From: Rugalucina vietnamica
Taxonomy: Eukaryota > Mollusca > Bivalvia > Lucinida > Lucinidae
Assembly (NCBI GenBank): GCA_964017185.1
Contig: OZ024880.1
Coordinates: forward strand, 45,955,071-46,019,070
DNA: 64,000 nt
Reading direction: 5' to 3'
The notes under the pieces were generated by a model. The model was not told where the DNA came from and searched no databases. It saw only the letters and a program-made list of their open reading frames with translations. This document shows positions 33,387 through 45,266 of the stretch, in pieces (within the stretch, counting starts at the first letter, position 1; each line of letters opens with the position of its first letter). Position numbers and translations under genes: made by a program.

Positions 33387-33599
33387 TGTGTAAGTCAACA
33401 TGGTATAAAGAAATCAAGAAGCTGCTTCAACTTTTTATTACATTTATATATAATTCCAAAGTATAAAAGACAAAATGGCTACATATAAAAGACAAAATAC
33501 TAAATAATTACTTGAAAAAGTAGAAATAAGCACTGGTTTTAAAAAGGCTAGGAATCAGAGATCCTATGATAAGCACTTCCCGTCATGAGATCCTAAAAC

Positions 33600-33780
33600 T
33601 CTTCAATGCAAATGGTCAAATCATGAGAAAATCTTATCTTTGCATGTGCAAAAACAAGGGCTGAGCACTGTTCAGCGGTGTGCCTTTGTTTTTTTTCTTC
33701 ATAAACAGTACAATCCCTCTTCGTCTTAAATCCAAAATTTCAAGATTCAGACCTTATTCTTTGACTAAACAGGTCAATTT
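33600..33780 (+). mobile_element. Hairpin MITE, TGAGCC family, truncated copy
   Basis: Head with CATGAGAAAATCTTATCTTT, a degraded stem (GAGCACTGTTCAGC) and the body TACAATCCCTCTTCGTCTTA. The distal end is lost. Confidence 0.55.
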
Positions 33781-34100
33781 GAAATATTTTCAAGAAAAAA
33801 AATATGTCGCATGTTACGATCAAACACAAGTCCACTTTGTTACGAATCAAACATGCTACTAATCGAGCCATCGCACCCGATTCGCTTCCTTTTTTATAAC
33901 CATTTTGCAAACCCCTAAGCTAGCTTTGTAGCCAGGTGTCCGCATGACACAGCTCACGAGCTGTATAGATATCCAAAGAAATGTTGCTGATGAAGGAAGG
34001 ACTTTAAACTTAAATACACGTTGTAACTTTTGTATATACATGTAACTAAACTGTATAAGTAGAACAACTCTAGTGTGTATAACTGTTTAAATACAGTCTA

Positions 34101-34596
34101 CGTTCGGGGTTCTCCCAATGGTAAAATCTGTGCAAATCTACCAATGGTACTGTTGGTACCATTTCTACCAATGGTAACCAGAAAACCCTGAACGTTTTCT
34201 GCTGCCAATTGTACCATTGGTACCAATGGTACCATTGGTAGATCACATGGTGGAATTTTTATCATATTGATCAATACACCTCATTTGTTTTTGTCTTTCT
34301 TATTTACTTCATGTTTATTGTGTTATTTATAACATTTACATTTGCAAGTTTGACAAAAGTATTGCTTATTTACGAAATTCATGGTATATTTTTAGGCTCG
34401 CCATATTGAATCACGTGACTTTTCCCGCGTTGGTAGAATTACCCACGCTGTATTCTGTCTGCAACATTTGCTGCCGTATGTTGATAACATTGGTACCATT
34501 GGTACCAATGGCATTACCAATGGTACCATTGGTAAAACCTTGAACGGAATTTGTCTACCAATGGTACCATTTTTACCATTGGAAAAAACTACGAAC
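34101..34596. mobile_element. Foldback-type element with CCAATGGTACCATTGGTA ends
   Basis: Palindromic TACCAATGGTACCATTGGTA motifs cluster at 34110-34250 and, inverted, at 34490-34590; outermost are GTTCGGGGTTCTCCCAATGG and CCATTGGAAAAAACTACGAA. A non-coding core of about 240 bp lies between. A related single end lies at 46795-46912. Confidence 0.7.
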
Positions 34597-34599
34597 GCA

Positions 34600-36110
34600 C
34601 GCACAGTCAGTCAGACATAAGCATCAACTGAACATATTGTGTCGTAACTTTTTTAATACATGACATTTCTCCACCATGTATGTTTTGAAACCGAGCATGA
34701 TTATTTAGGAGGAAAGGTGTATTTAGCAACTGCCAATGACATGTAAACATTTGTCATACTGACCGGATGCATAACCCTACCCTCCATGAATTCAAAACAC
34801 AAGTTTGGTACATGTACTGTACCTTGCTTTTGATTGACCCGCTATACATCATGTAGAGTGCTTTATTATCTAACTGCAACTTTGACACCTCTTGGAATAG
34901 GTTCCAGAATGAAGTAGACAAACCATTCGACTTGTACCATTTATGACATTTGATAAATCAATGATAATTGACAAACAAATCTTGATACACCTTAAGGTAA
35001 TTTGACTATGTAAACATACCCTGAAACAGCCCAGAAATTTAAAATGTTCAAATCGCCAAAAAAAGTGTAAAATGTAAATATCATTTTGTTACAATGTTAA
35101 ATCCAGCCTATCCACCATAAAAATGCGAAAGTTCTGATATCTGTGATATCAAAATTAAGGACAGTCATTCCTATCGCTAAAATATTGATAGTAGTCATGT
35201 TTGAAAGGCATTTAGCCTACCTTAGGAAAATGTTACAAGCATAATCTGCATGTCATCTGAAAGAGGAGAAGATGTTCTTTCCACTGATATATGTATGTGT
35301 TGAGAATATTTTGTAACCTTTTGTTGACTCAGTGAGACAACTTTAATTGTCTTTTTGCAGTTTATTTGCATCTTCTTTTTAAGTTTTTGAGTTAGAGGTA
35401 CCTTTTTCTGTGACAGCCATCAGTTGATAGAGATTTACAATAATGTATCAGGGATTTTCGAAATCGAAGCTCTTTTGAAAATCTAATTGTCAGATAAACC
35501 TTAAAACTGTTTGATGATACAAAATGTCTGTAATCCTCTTGAATAGGTAGATTCTAGAACATGGCATCTTCACACATCCAATCAGCACTCTGGGAGACTT
35601 TGCTACACACCTTTTGGGCTGGTCTGCTTTATCATAGTATGCCAAAATTATGAAAATATTGTTTATTTTAACCAATAGCCTGATCTCCAGTCATGAATGC
35701 ATTTCACGGTCATTAATTAATGACCTGCCCTAAGTAGTGGAACATTCTCCAGGAAATCTTCAAAAGGGAGGCATAATCTACTATCACTTAATGATGGATG
35801 TGGAAATCAACTGTTACAGGAAATGAATGGATTGGGGCAAGTTTATTGCCTTTTTACTGTCTTCAGTATGTCTGATGTTAGCCTTTGTCTTGGGAAAACC
35901 TATGTACATCCAAACCCGAGATGTTGGATGCAAACCATGACTTAGAGTTTCATAGTTTACATTACACTTTTTACATTGAAATTTGAAATTCATGAACTAC
36001 ATGTAGTAAGATTATACTAGATAAACAGTAAAAGAGGGGAAAAAAAAGATCTGATCAAGCTTGTGCAACCAATTTGAGCCTAAAATAAGCTAAGATACAT
36101 GTAATACAAT
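34600..36110. other. No gene recognised
   Basis: AT-rich, no supported feature. Confidence 0.3.
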
Positions 36111-36111
36111 A

Positions 36112-36318
36112 CTGATCTTCAGGGTTTCGGACCAGGTCCGACACAAACTGGCCTATACAGCTACAGGACATGGTTAGAAGCTTGAAGTTTGGGATCTAGG
36201 AAGAAGAGGAATTGTACTATCAAAGATGCTGATCAGCTGTGCAGTTACTGCACAGATGATCTCCGCCTTTGTTTTCGTATATATAGGCAAAAGTCCAGTT
36301 TTCTCATGATGCGGCTCA
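36112..36318 (-). mobile_element. Hairpin MITE, TGAGCC family, one end lost
   Basis: Body and the GGCTCA end are clear (CTTCAGGGTTTCGGACCAGG; CTGATCAGCTGTGCAGTTAC stem). The other terminus is not recognisable. Confidence 0.65.
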
Positions 36319-37404
36319 ATTATAAAATGATGCTTTAATCTTGTCAGATTTGTAAAAAGAACAATGCTCCACTGTGAGAAAAACAGGTGTCTAGGCCATT
36401 TAACAGATACACAAAATAACCAGTTTCTAATTATAGGGATGTTTAAATGTGTAAAACAAAGTCCTGAACTTTGCAGCAGAAACACAGCTCATCTTTTCTT
36501 TATTTTATTTTTTTTTATTTTATTTTTCATGCCTTGTGCAAGAACTAACACAGGTTTTCTCAAGACAGTTCTTGTCTGTCTAAGTTAATTAATAGTCTAC
36601 TGGCCCTTCAGCTACCAGGTACAGAAAAATCTTTATAGTGTGTGAAATCAATTGGCCATTGGCAATCAGGGGTAAATTGATAGAACAAACTTATCCACAT
36701 TTTACAGTTACTTTGGAAATTTTATCAAATTCTAGCATTTCTAACAAAGATATGATTTTCATTTTTGCACATGAAGTAGAATATACTAAATGTATTTATA
36801 AACTATCAGTTTTGAAAAAAGAGCAAAAACCAGTGTAAGTGACGTCTGACTGTCCTTAAGGAATGGCATAATACATAGTGAAAACTTAATGCTTACATAA
36901 CAAGCGAATATTAAAGTTTGGATGGCTATTCCTGTAACTTCCATAAAACCTTGAGTATAACAAAATGCCTGTTAGAACTCATCTATTTTTACCTCTTGTT
37001 TATTTTCGAGCTAATACAAATTCAGATCGAATAGTTACTGATGAATTATACAATTACTAAGGGCATACCCCCAAAATAGGGGTAAGTGTATAAATGGCCG
37101 CATAGAATCTAAGCGATTGGGGCAAATGTGATTCGGACACTGGTAAAATGCCATCACAGAATAATTGTTGTTATGGAGTAATTGTTACCTCAATACCGTC
37201 TCCAGAATAATGTTAGGGTGATGCTTAACTTATGTCTGACTGTATATAAATTAAAAATCATAGCATTTATAATACTTAAAATTATCAAAAATCATCAAGG
37301 TTAGAAAACTTCCATAATTTAAAACACAAATACATCTGATAATAACAAACAGAAACTTAAATATACTGCTTCCCGGAATCAAGATAATTTTTTATTAACA
37401 TCCT
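36319..37404. other. No gene recognised
   Basis: AT-rich intergenic sequence. Short open frames are present, but none has splice context or recognisable content. Confidence 0.3.
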
Positions 37405-37625
37405 TGAGCCCCGACGTGAGAAAACCGGTCTTCGGGGTTTCTGACCAGGTCTGACCCGAACCAGGCTGTGCAGTCACTGAAAATAGTTAAAAACTTGAAA
37501 TTTTGGATTAAGTAAGAGAGGAATTGAACTATTCGTGTAGCAAAAACAAAGGCGCTGATCAGCTGTGCAGTTACTGCCTTTGTTTTTGCATAGGCAAAAC
37601 TCCGGCTTTCTTATAGCGCGGCTCA
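37405..37625 (-). mobile_element. Hairpin MITE, TGAGCC family
   Basis: TGAGCC ... GGCTCA. One palindrome arm is lost (GATCAGCTGTGCAGTTACTG followed directly by CCTTTG). Confidence 0.75.
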
Positions 37626-38079
37626 TTTTACCCCAACAAATACAACCTAAAAAGAATACTTAACAATAAAGTTGGCTAAAAATAAGTAAATAACTTGATG
37701 TGATACTAAAATTATGCAAACACAAAGAAACTGAATCTGATGGCACATTCACACATAGATCTGTCATGCAATGGCTTGTCATAATTCTGCTGTTATTTAC
37801 ATGATGTTCCTGGTCCTACTGTTAAACCATGGATGTGACCACCAGAAATGCAGAGTGGTCAAAGCCAAGGCCACAACGTGGCAAGTAGTTGGTCTGTATA
37901 CTGCTAAGGTAGATAAATCCCTGATTTCATTAAAAGTTTCTTTACTGTCATTTTCACCCTTCCTGGCATCATGCAAACATGTCGGATTGTACATGCATGG
38001 ATAGTCCCAAAATACCCTACTTTTCAGTGGTGAAGATGGGGTTGATAGGGGTAAACATATTTCTTATTTTTGCTCCAAA

Positions 38080-38160
38080 ACATAGATTGTGAGTACACAA
38101 TGCTTATTCCTGGCACCTCGGTGCCGAGATGGTTCTAACATGTAGCCACAATCAATATTT
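38080..38160. repeat. Diverged palindromic repeat related to 15915-15978
   Basis: AAAACATAGATTGTGAGTAC ... GGCACCTCGGTGCC ... CACAATCAATATTTTG. Same layout as the RSU1 intron 5 palindrome, with many differences. Confidence 0.5.
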
Positions 38161-38230
38161 TGAGCAAGCATGGGAGAGTTTTCATAATGGTCTCAATTCC
38201 TGAAGACACATTGCCTTTCTCCAGATTAAT

Positions 38231-38455
38231 TGAGCTGCGACGCGAGAAAACCGCTCTTTGGAGTTTCTGACCAGGTCTCACAAACCGACCTGTACAGTCA
38301 CAGAAGCAGGCTAGAAGCTTGAAATTTTTTAAGAAGAAGAGAAATTGTATTATTCGTGTAGACAAAACAAAGGCGCTTATCGCATTAACTGCGAAGCTGA
38401 TCTGCGCCTTTGTTTTCGCATAGGCAAAAATCCGGTTTTCTCACGACGCTGCTCA
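38231..38455 (-). mobile_element. Hairpin MITE, TGAGCC family
   Basis: TGAGCTGCGACGCGAGAAAA ... GCTCA within AT/AT flanks (the flank is itself ATTAAT on both sides). The stem is partly reduced. Confidence 0.75.
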
Positions 38456-39011
38456 ATTAATCTTAACTATTCAAGTTTTGATACTAACTAGCAAATGGAA
38501 ACAAAAAATGTTTCTTATAATGCATACTTCTGACTTGCTAAATTGTACAACTTGATCTAAAGCAAATGAGCAGATAAAATCTGCATCTTAACAGGCTGCA
38601 AACTAAAGGACATTTAATGATGATGTTTTCCCTGACAAGTCTTAATATATACATGCATCAGTAAAATTGCTGCCCTTGTTGAATTTAACTGTACATCATT
38701 TAAGTGGTGCAAACAGAAAATTGAACAAAAACTTTGTAAATCAAACTGCCTTAGCCATGAAAACACTAGAATAATGATACTCGGTAAAGTTGTAAAAATA
38801 GAAAAATAATAAAGAGCGCATAAAAATTAAATACATGTAAGTGAAAACAGGTGTAAAACATCATAGCACTAATTTTAAGTGATTGTTAAAACACATGACA
38901 ATAAATCACCAACAATAACGTAGAACCGGTATAATTTCTTGGTTATGGTCCAATATTTGGTGCAAATTAAATACCTCACTATAAATCACTAGTTTTCTAT
39001 TGTCTTTAAGC

Positions 39012-39251
39012 ACCTCATGAGTAAACCTGCTTTTTACATTATGGGAAAACAAAAATGCAGATCATCTGGACAGCTGATCAGTGCCTTTGTTTTTGCTTCA
39101 TAGATAGAACAACCCCTCTTCTTCCTAAGTTTAAAATTTCAAGCTCTATATCTCATAATCTGGATTTGTGACAAATCTGGTACGAAACCACAAAAACAGG
39201 TTCTCATGAACCATCTAGTCAAAAAGACCAGTTTTGTCGTAATGCCCCTCA
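39012..39251 (+). mobile_element. Decayed TGAGCC-family MITE at TMEM169 stop
   Basis: Head CATGAGTAAACCTGC, AAAACAAAAATGCAGATCAT, a partial stem GGACAGCTGATCAGTGCCTT and body match the family. The far end, read on the minus strand, is TGAGGGGCATTACGAC. Its first three bases are the TMEM169 stop codon. Confidence 0.6.
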
Positions 39252-39998
39252 TCTAGTCACTTCAACTTCTCCACTTTCATTTAATATGACAATATCATAC
39301 GGTGAACACTGCGGAAGACTGAACAAGTCACAGACCCAGCCATAAAATCCTTTCTCAAAGTCTCGAATCTGAGCACACCAGTGGTCCATAAACCAGGACA
39401 GCTGGATTATACAGCTATAGAGCGCGATTCCGAGGGCACTGAGGCATATTGTAAATGGAAAAGTTATAATGAGAATGGGACATAGAAAAACTTTGTGCCA
39501 AATAGTCCTTTCCTCACTGAAGTAAACTATTGCATTGTACCAGGTTAACGTTCCGAGATAAAATGACATAAATAATGATGAAATAAAGGAGAATGGCATG
39601 AATAATATTGACAGCAGAAATATATGTGGTCCTTTGTCGGACGTGAACACACACTCCGAACTCTCTGAATCACTCTGATTCAACTTCGTTAACTCATCAT
39701 CTGTCATTTCAAGTTGCACTTTAACTTGCTGACCTTGACACTGACCTATTTTGACAGTACCGGTGAAGGTCACGACCTGATGATCTGGTTGACCTATTTC
39801 CACCCATCCCGATCTATCCACTGGCTGCTCGCTAAATCGAGCTCTCCTAGTCAATGATGTTTCGTTATCATCTGTTTGTATGGCAGAAGCTGCAGTAGTT
39901 TCGGTCTCGTCTCTGGTGTCTACAGTAGGCTCTTCGGTGTCAATACACGTGTTGGATTCCAACGTATCATTGGCTATATACACTGTTGTTTCTGCCAT
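39249..39998 (-). CDS. TMEM169: TMEM169, two-pass membrane protein
   Basis: One open exon of 249 aa on the minus strand, starting MAETTVYIAN. The first 110 residues are acidic and Thr/Ser-rich, then FTGTVKIGQCQGQQVKVQLE, matching the TGT..RG...G conserved box. Two hydrophobic segments lie at about residues 124-148 and 168-199, linked by YLGTLTWYNAIVYFSEERTI, the family signature, and followed by FEKGFYGWVCDLF and CSPYDIVIL. The order and motifs match vertebrate TMEM169 (about 297 aa); its function is poorly known. The chosen ATG follows 3 bp after a CTTATTACAG acceptor, so a 5' UTR intron is likely; an ATG nine codons upstream is possible but lies in the presumed intron. The C-terminus is shorter than in vertebrates and the stop falls on a MITE edge. 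Confidence 0.9.
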   Translation of the reverse strand: MAETTVYIANDTLESNTCIDTEEPTVDTRDETETTAASAIQTDDNETSLTRRARFSEQPVDRSGWVEIGQPDHQVVTFTGTVKIGQCQGQQVKVQLEMTDDELTKLNQSDSESSECVFTSDKGPHIFLLSILFMPFSFISSLFMSFYLGTLTWYNAIVYFSEERTIWHKVFLCPILIITFPFTICLSALGIALYSCIIQLSWFMDHWCAQIRDFEKGFYGWVCDLFSLPQCSPYDIVILNESGEVEVTR

Positions 39999-40062
39999 CA
40001 GCTGTAATAAGAGAGGCTGAACCATGATGAGTAATGTCACAAGAAAACTGCTATTCAGAGTT

Positions 40063-40063
<1 letters not shown>

Positions 40064-40150
<87 letters not shown>
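40064..40150 (+). repeat. (ATCT)n microsatellite
   Basis: About 21 uninterrupted 4-bp units just upstream of TMEM169. Confidence 0.95.
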
Positions 40151-40310
40151 CTGATACTGAGTTGATCAATTTCTGATCATCACCTAAGGTGTGGTGTGGG
40201 TGGCAAAATTAAGAATTTAGCCAGGGAGAAAAAACATTTGGGGTGGACCATTAAATCTATTTACAAGATATAGATCAGAGGCGTACTTAAATGCATGCCT
40301 CTGGGCCTAT

Positions 40311-40896
40311 TACCGTATTCATTCTTATTAGCGCACATGTTTCAATAAGCACACACCCTGGTCATTTCCGAAAATCATGTGCATAAGCGCACACTGCTTG
40401 ACAAGCATATTGGTATTTCATAAATACACATTTATACTGCATTAACTATGTTAAAACTCAAGTTTAGATGACCAAACACTGTTTTACAACGATTGGAACA
40501 CTTTAATGACATCGTCATTGGTAGTTTTGACATGGTAGTTTCTGCACTTTAGGCCTTGTCCCCATGGACAATTTTTCTTTGACAAAGTAGGTTTGACGCA
40601 GAAAAATATGCTCGTGTAAATTCAATTCTGTGACGAAGTTTCATTGTCAAATATCTGCGACAAAGATGAGCGAGCTTTGTAATATAAGTAATCTTTGCTG
40701 TGTGTGAACGCAAACTCATTGCCAAAGTTTCTGTGACAAATAATCTTCGCCAAAGAAAAATTGTCCGTGGAGACGCGGCCTTATGTGTTGTTTCCGTTCC
40801 TACTTCCTAGTGTGCGCTTATTAGAACGATATTGTTACCTTAACTTAAAAGTATTTTGAAAAATTAAGCGCGCTGTGTGCTAATTAAAATGAATAC
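40311..40896. mobile_element. TIR element, CGTATTCATT...TTAGC ends
   Basis: Left CGTATTCATTCTTATTAGCG and right, inverted, TGTATTCATTTTAATTAGCA, with GCGCAC / GTGTGC motifs inside. It hosts the nested element at 40552-40780. Confidence 0.65.
40552..40780. mobile_element. Nested PIF/Harbinger-like MITE
   Basis: TIRs GGCCTTGTCCCCATGGACAA and TTGTCCGTGGAGACGCGGCC, extended by ATTTTTCTTTG / CAAAGAAAAAT. Flanked by TTA duplications (40549-40551, 40781-40783), the 3-bp target typical of PIF/Harbinger. Confidence 0.75.
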
Positions 40897-40984
40897 AATA
40901 TTTAAATAGAAGCATTAAATGTCCCAATGGTCTTTGATGAGACCACTGAAGAAGGGAGACTTTTCCAGAGCAAAATAGTTCTGG

Positions 40985-41145
40985 GGTATATCATATGTCG
41001 CTTATGTGACACAAGTTGACCTGTACAGACCTGAAGAAGGCTTGAAGCTTGAAATTTCAGATATAAGTAAGAACAGAACTGTATTATGGATGTAGTGAAA
41101 ACAGAGGCACGGTCAGGCACCAACATGAAAAAACGGGACAGTCAA
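40985..41145 (-). mobile_element. Hairpin MITE, TGAGCC family, strongly decayed
   Basis: Body recognisable from GACCTGTACAGACCTGAAGA, GCTTGAAGCTTGAAATTTCA and ATGGATGTAGTGAAAACAGA. Both ends are degraded. Confidence 0.5.
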
Positions 41146-41465
41146 CAAGATCAGGTTGTTTTTCCAGGAGTATGGTCACACACCTGCAAGTAATCTGAGA
41201 CTTCTCTGACATTAAATAATCTTCGATTATTTTTGACTGGCGGCTATCAGACCCTTTATTGATACGATCGGTGTGACGTCATAGGTCATTCGTACGAGGT
41301 GAATTCCTTTTTTTATTTTTTTTTTTACTGTTTACTGAGTCGATCAATTTCTGACCATTACCTCAGGAGCTGTGGAAATGTGACTTGCTCAAGGCCACAA
41401 CGAAAAGCGCCCCGGCTCGGTGTTTATCGCTGTAACCTTACAGAACTAGAATTGTCAGAGAATCT

Positions 41466-43456
41466 GACTATAGCCCCGCTTCTCAGCTTTTTTGCAGGGT
41501 GAAAAAAAACAATGACAGGTAACTATCACAAGCTAGATCTAGTCAATATTGATGCGCATACAAAATTTGGTTGGATTATGTCAATTCGTTCTCAAGATAT
41601 TGAGCAGAAACAAAATTCTGACCTCAATAAAGGGCCATAACTCCATCAAAATTTTGCAAAAAATGAGGGGTAACATCCCAAGCTAGATCTTGTCAATGTT
41701 GATGTGCATACAAAATTTGGCCGAATTCTGTCAATTTGTTCTCAAGATATTGAGCGGAAACGAAATTCTGAAGTCAATCAAGGGCCGTAACTCCGTCAAA
41801 ATGTTGCGAAAAATGAGGGGTAACAATCCCAAGCTAGATCTTGTCAATGATGCTGTGCATACAAAATTTGGCCGGATTCTGTCAATTCGTTCTCAAGATA
41901 TTAAGCGGAAACCAAATTCTGACGTCAATCAAGGGCTGTAACTCCGTCAAAATTTTGCGAAAAATGACGGGTTACAATCCCAAGCTAGATCTTGTCAATG
42001 ATGATGTGCATACAAAATTTGGACGGATTCTGTCAATTTGTTCTCAAGATATTGAGCGGAAATAAAATTCTGACGTCAATCCAGGGCCGTAACTCCGTCA
42101 AAATTTTGCGAAAAATGACGGGTAACAATCCCAAGCTAGATCTTGTCAATGTTGATGTATATACAAAATTTGCTCAGATTCTGTCAATTTGTTCTCAAGA
42201 TATTGAGCGGAAACGAAATTCGGAAGTCAATCAAGGGCCATAACTCCGTCAAAATGTTGCGAAAAATGACGGGTAACAATCCCAAGCTAGATCTTGTCAA
42301 TGATAATGTGCATACAAAATTTGGTAGGATTCTGTCAATTCGTTCTCAAGATATTGAGCAGAAACGAAATTCTGAAGTCAATCAAGGGCTGTAACTCCGT
42401 CAAAATTTTTCGAAAAATGACGGGTAACAATCCCAAGCTAGATCTTGTCAATGTTGATGTGCATACAAAATTTGGCCGCATTCTGTCAATTCGTTCTCAA
42501 GATATTGAGCGGAAACAAAATTCTGACGTCAATCAAGGGCCGTAACTCCGTCAAAAATTTGCAAAAAAATGACGGGCAACAATCTCAAGCTAGATCTTGT
42601 CAATGTTGATGTGTATACAAAATTTGGTCAGATTCTGTCAATTTGTTCTTAAGATATTGAGCGGAAACGAAATTCTGACGTCAATCAAGGGCTGTAACTT
42701 CGTCAAAATTTTGCGAAAAATGACGGGCAACAATCCCAAGCTAGCTCTTGTCAATGTTGATGTGCATACAAAATTTGGTCAGATTCTGTCAATTTGTTCT
42801 TAAGATATTGAGCGGAAACAAAACGTTCACGGAATGACAGAATCACGGAATCACGGAACCACGGAAGGACAGGGTGAATCCAGTATAGCCCCACTTTTCC
42901 AAAGCGGGGCTATAATTAAGGGCCGTAACTCCGTCAAACTTTTGCGAAAAATGACGGGTAACAATCCCAAACTAGATCTTGTCAATGTTGATGTGCACAC
43001 AAAATTTGGTCGGATTCTGTCAATTCGTTCTCAACATATTGAGCGGAAACGAAATTCTGACGTCAATCAAGGGCCGTAACTCCGTCAAAATTTTGCGAAA
43101 AATGACGGGTAACAATCCCAAGCTAGATCTTGTCAATGTTGATGTGCACACAAAATTTGATCGGATTCCGTCACTTCGTTCTCAACATATTGAGCGGAAA
43201 CAAAATTCTGACGTCAATCAAGGGCCGTAACTCCGTCAAAATTTTGCGAAAAATGACATGTAACAATCCCAAGCTAGATCTTGTCAATGTTAATGTACAT
43301 ACAAAATTTGGTCAGATTCTGTAAACTGGTTCTCAAGATATTGAGTGGAAATGAAATTTTGACGGAATAACGGAAGGACAGAATGACGGAAGGACGGAAC
43401 GACGGAAGGACATGGTGAATCCAGTATAGCCCCACTTTTTCAAAGCGGGGCTATAA
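41466..43456 (+). mobile_element. TIR element with 151-bp tandem monomers, copy 1
   Basis: Begins CTATAGCCCCGCTTCTCAGC and ends AAGCGGGGCTATA. About a dozen monomers of exactly 151 bp carry CAATCCCAAGCTAGATCTTG, GTTCTCAAGATATTGAGCGG and CAAGGGCCGTAACTCCGTCA. An extra element end lies inside (42835-42916: a run of GGAA/CACGGAA, then CAAAGCGGGGCTATA), so two elements appear fused. Because 151 is not a multiple of 3, the overlapping 83-codon open frames shift frame from unit to unit and are not genes. Confidence 0.85.
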
Positions 43457-43508
43457 TTAAAATCAGAAAATATGAAAACAAAATAAACTAGAATTGTCAG
43501 AGAATCTG

Positions 43509-45239
43509 ACTATAGCCCCGCTTCTCAGCTTTTTTGCAGGGTGAAAAAAAACAATGACAGGTAACTATCACAAGCTAGATCTCGTCAATATTGATGCGCA
43601 TACAAAATTTGGTCTGATTATGTCAATTCGTTCTCATGATATTGAGCTGAAACGAAATTCTGACCTCAATAAAGGGCCATAACTGCGTCAAAATTTTGCA
43701 AAAAATGACAGATAACAATCCCAAGCTAGATCTTGTCAATGATGATGTGCATACAAAATTTGGACGGATTCTGTCAATTTGTTCTCAAGATATTGAGTGG
43801 AAATGAAATTCTGAAGTCAATCAAGGGCTGTAACTCTGTCAAAATTTTGCGAAAAATGACAGGTAACACTCCCAAGCCAGATCTTGTCAATGTTGATGTG
43901 TATACAAAATTTGGTTGGATTCTGTCAATTCGTTCTCAAGTTATTGAGCGGAAATAAAATTCTGACGTCAATCAAGGCAGTAACTCCGTCAAAATTTTGC
44001 GAAAAATGACAGGTAACAATCCCAAGCTAGATCTTGTCAATGTTGATGTGCATACAAAATTTGGTCGGATTCTGTCAATTCGTTCTCATGATATTGAGCG
44101 GAAACGAAATTCTGACATCAATCAAGGGCCGTAACTCCGTCAAAATTTTGCGAAAAATGACGGGTAACAATCCCAAGCTAGATCTTGTCAATGGTGATGT
44201 GCATACAAAATTTGGTCGGATTCTGTCAATTCATTCTCAAGATATTGAGCGGAAACGAAATTCTGACATCAATCAAGGGCTGTAACTCCGTCAAAATTTT
44301 GCGAACAATAACTGGTAACAATCCCAAGCTAGATCTTGTCAATGATGACATGCATACAAAATTTGGTCGGATTCTGTCCATTCGTTCTCAAGATATTGAG
44401 CGGAAACGAAATTCTGACGTCAATCAAGGGCCGTAACTCTGTCAAAATTTTGCGAAAAAAGAAGGGTAACAATCCCAAGCTAGATCTTGTCAATGTTGAT
44501 GTGCATACAAAATTTGGTCCGATTCTGTCAACTCGTTCTCAAGATATTGAGCGGAAACGAAATTCTGACGTCAATCAAGGGCCGTAACTCCGTCAAAATT
44601 TTGCGAAAAATGACGGGTAACAATCTCGAGCTAGATCTTGTCAATGATGATATGCATACAAAATTTGGTCGGATTCTGTCAATTCCTTCTCAAGATACTG
44701 AGCGGAAACGAAATTCTGACGTCAATCAAGGGCCATAACTCCGTCAAAATTTTGTGAAAAATGACGGGTAACAATCCCAAGCTAGATCTTGTCAATGATG
44801 ATGTGCATACAAAATTTGGTCGGATTCTGTCAATTCGTTCTCAAGATATTAAGCGGAAATAAAATTCTGACGTCAATCAAGGGCCTTAACTCCATCAAAA
44901 TTTTGTGAAAAGACGGGTAACAATCCCAAGCTAGATCTTGTCAATGATGAAGTGCATACAAAATTTGGTTGGATTCTGTCAATTCGTTCTCAAGATATTG
45001 AGCGGAAATAAAATTCTGACGTCAATCAAGGGCCGTAACTCCGTCAAAATTTTGCGAAAAATGACAGGTAACAATCCCAAGCTAGATCTTGTCAATGATG
45101 ATGTACATACAAAATTTGGTCGGATTCTGTCAATTCGTTCTCAAGATATTGAGTGGAAACCAACTATTCACGGAATCACGGAAAGACGGAATGACAGGGT
45201 GAATCCAGTATAGCCCCACTTTTCCAAAGCGGGGCTATA
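43509..45239 (+). mobile_element. TIR element with 151-bp tandem monomers, copy 2
   Basis: Same ends and monomers as the preceding element, about eleven units, ending in CAAAGCGGGGCTATA. The two copies share GAATTGTCAGAGAATCTGAC before the left end, so the boundary may lie there (41443 and 43488). Confidence 0.85.
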
Positions 45240-45266
45240 AATATTAAAGTCTGTTTCGTAGTATGT

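Noticed and set aside
37771-38004. 77-codon frame with a hydrophobic start
   Set aside because: No splice context, no recognisable motif; an equally long frame lies on the opposite strand.
41690-45213. Ladder of 83-codon open frames
   Set aside because: Each is the same stretch of a 151-bp monomer read in a shifted frame; repeat by-products.
41466-45239. CRISPR-like regular repeats
   Set aside because: Whole units are repeated without unique spacers, and the host is a eukaryote.
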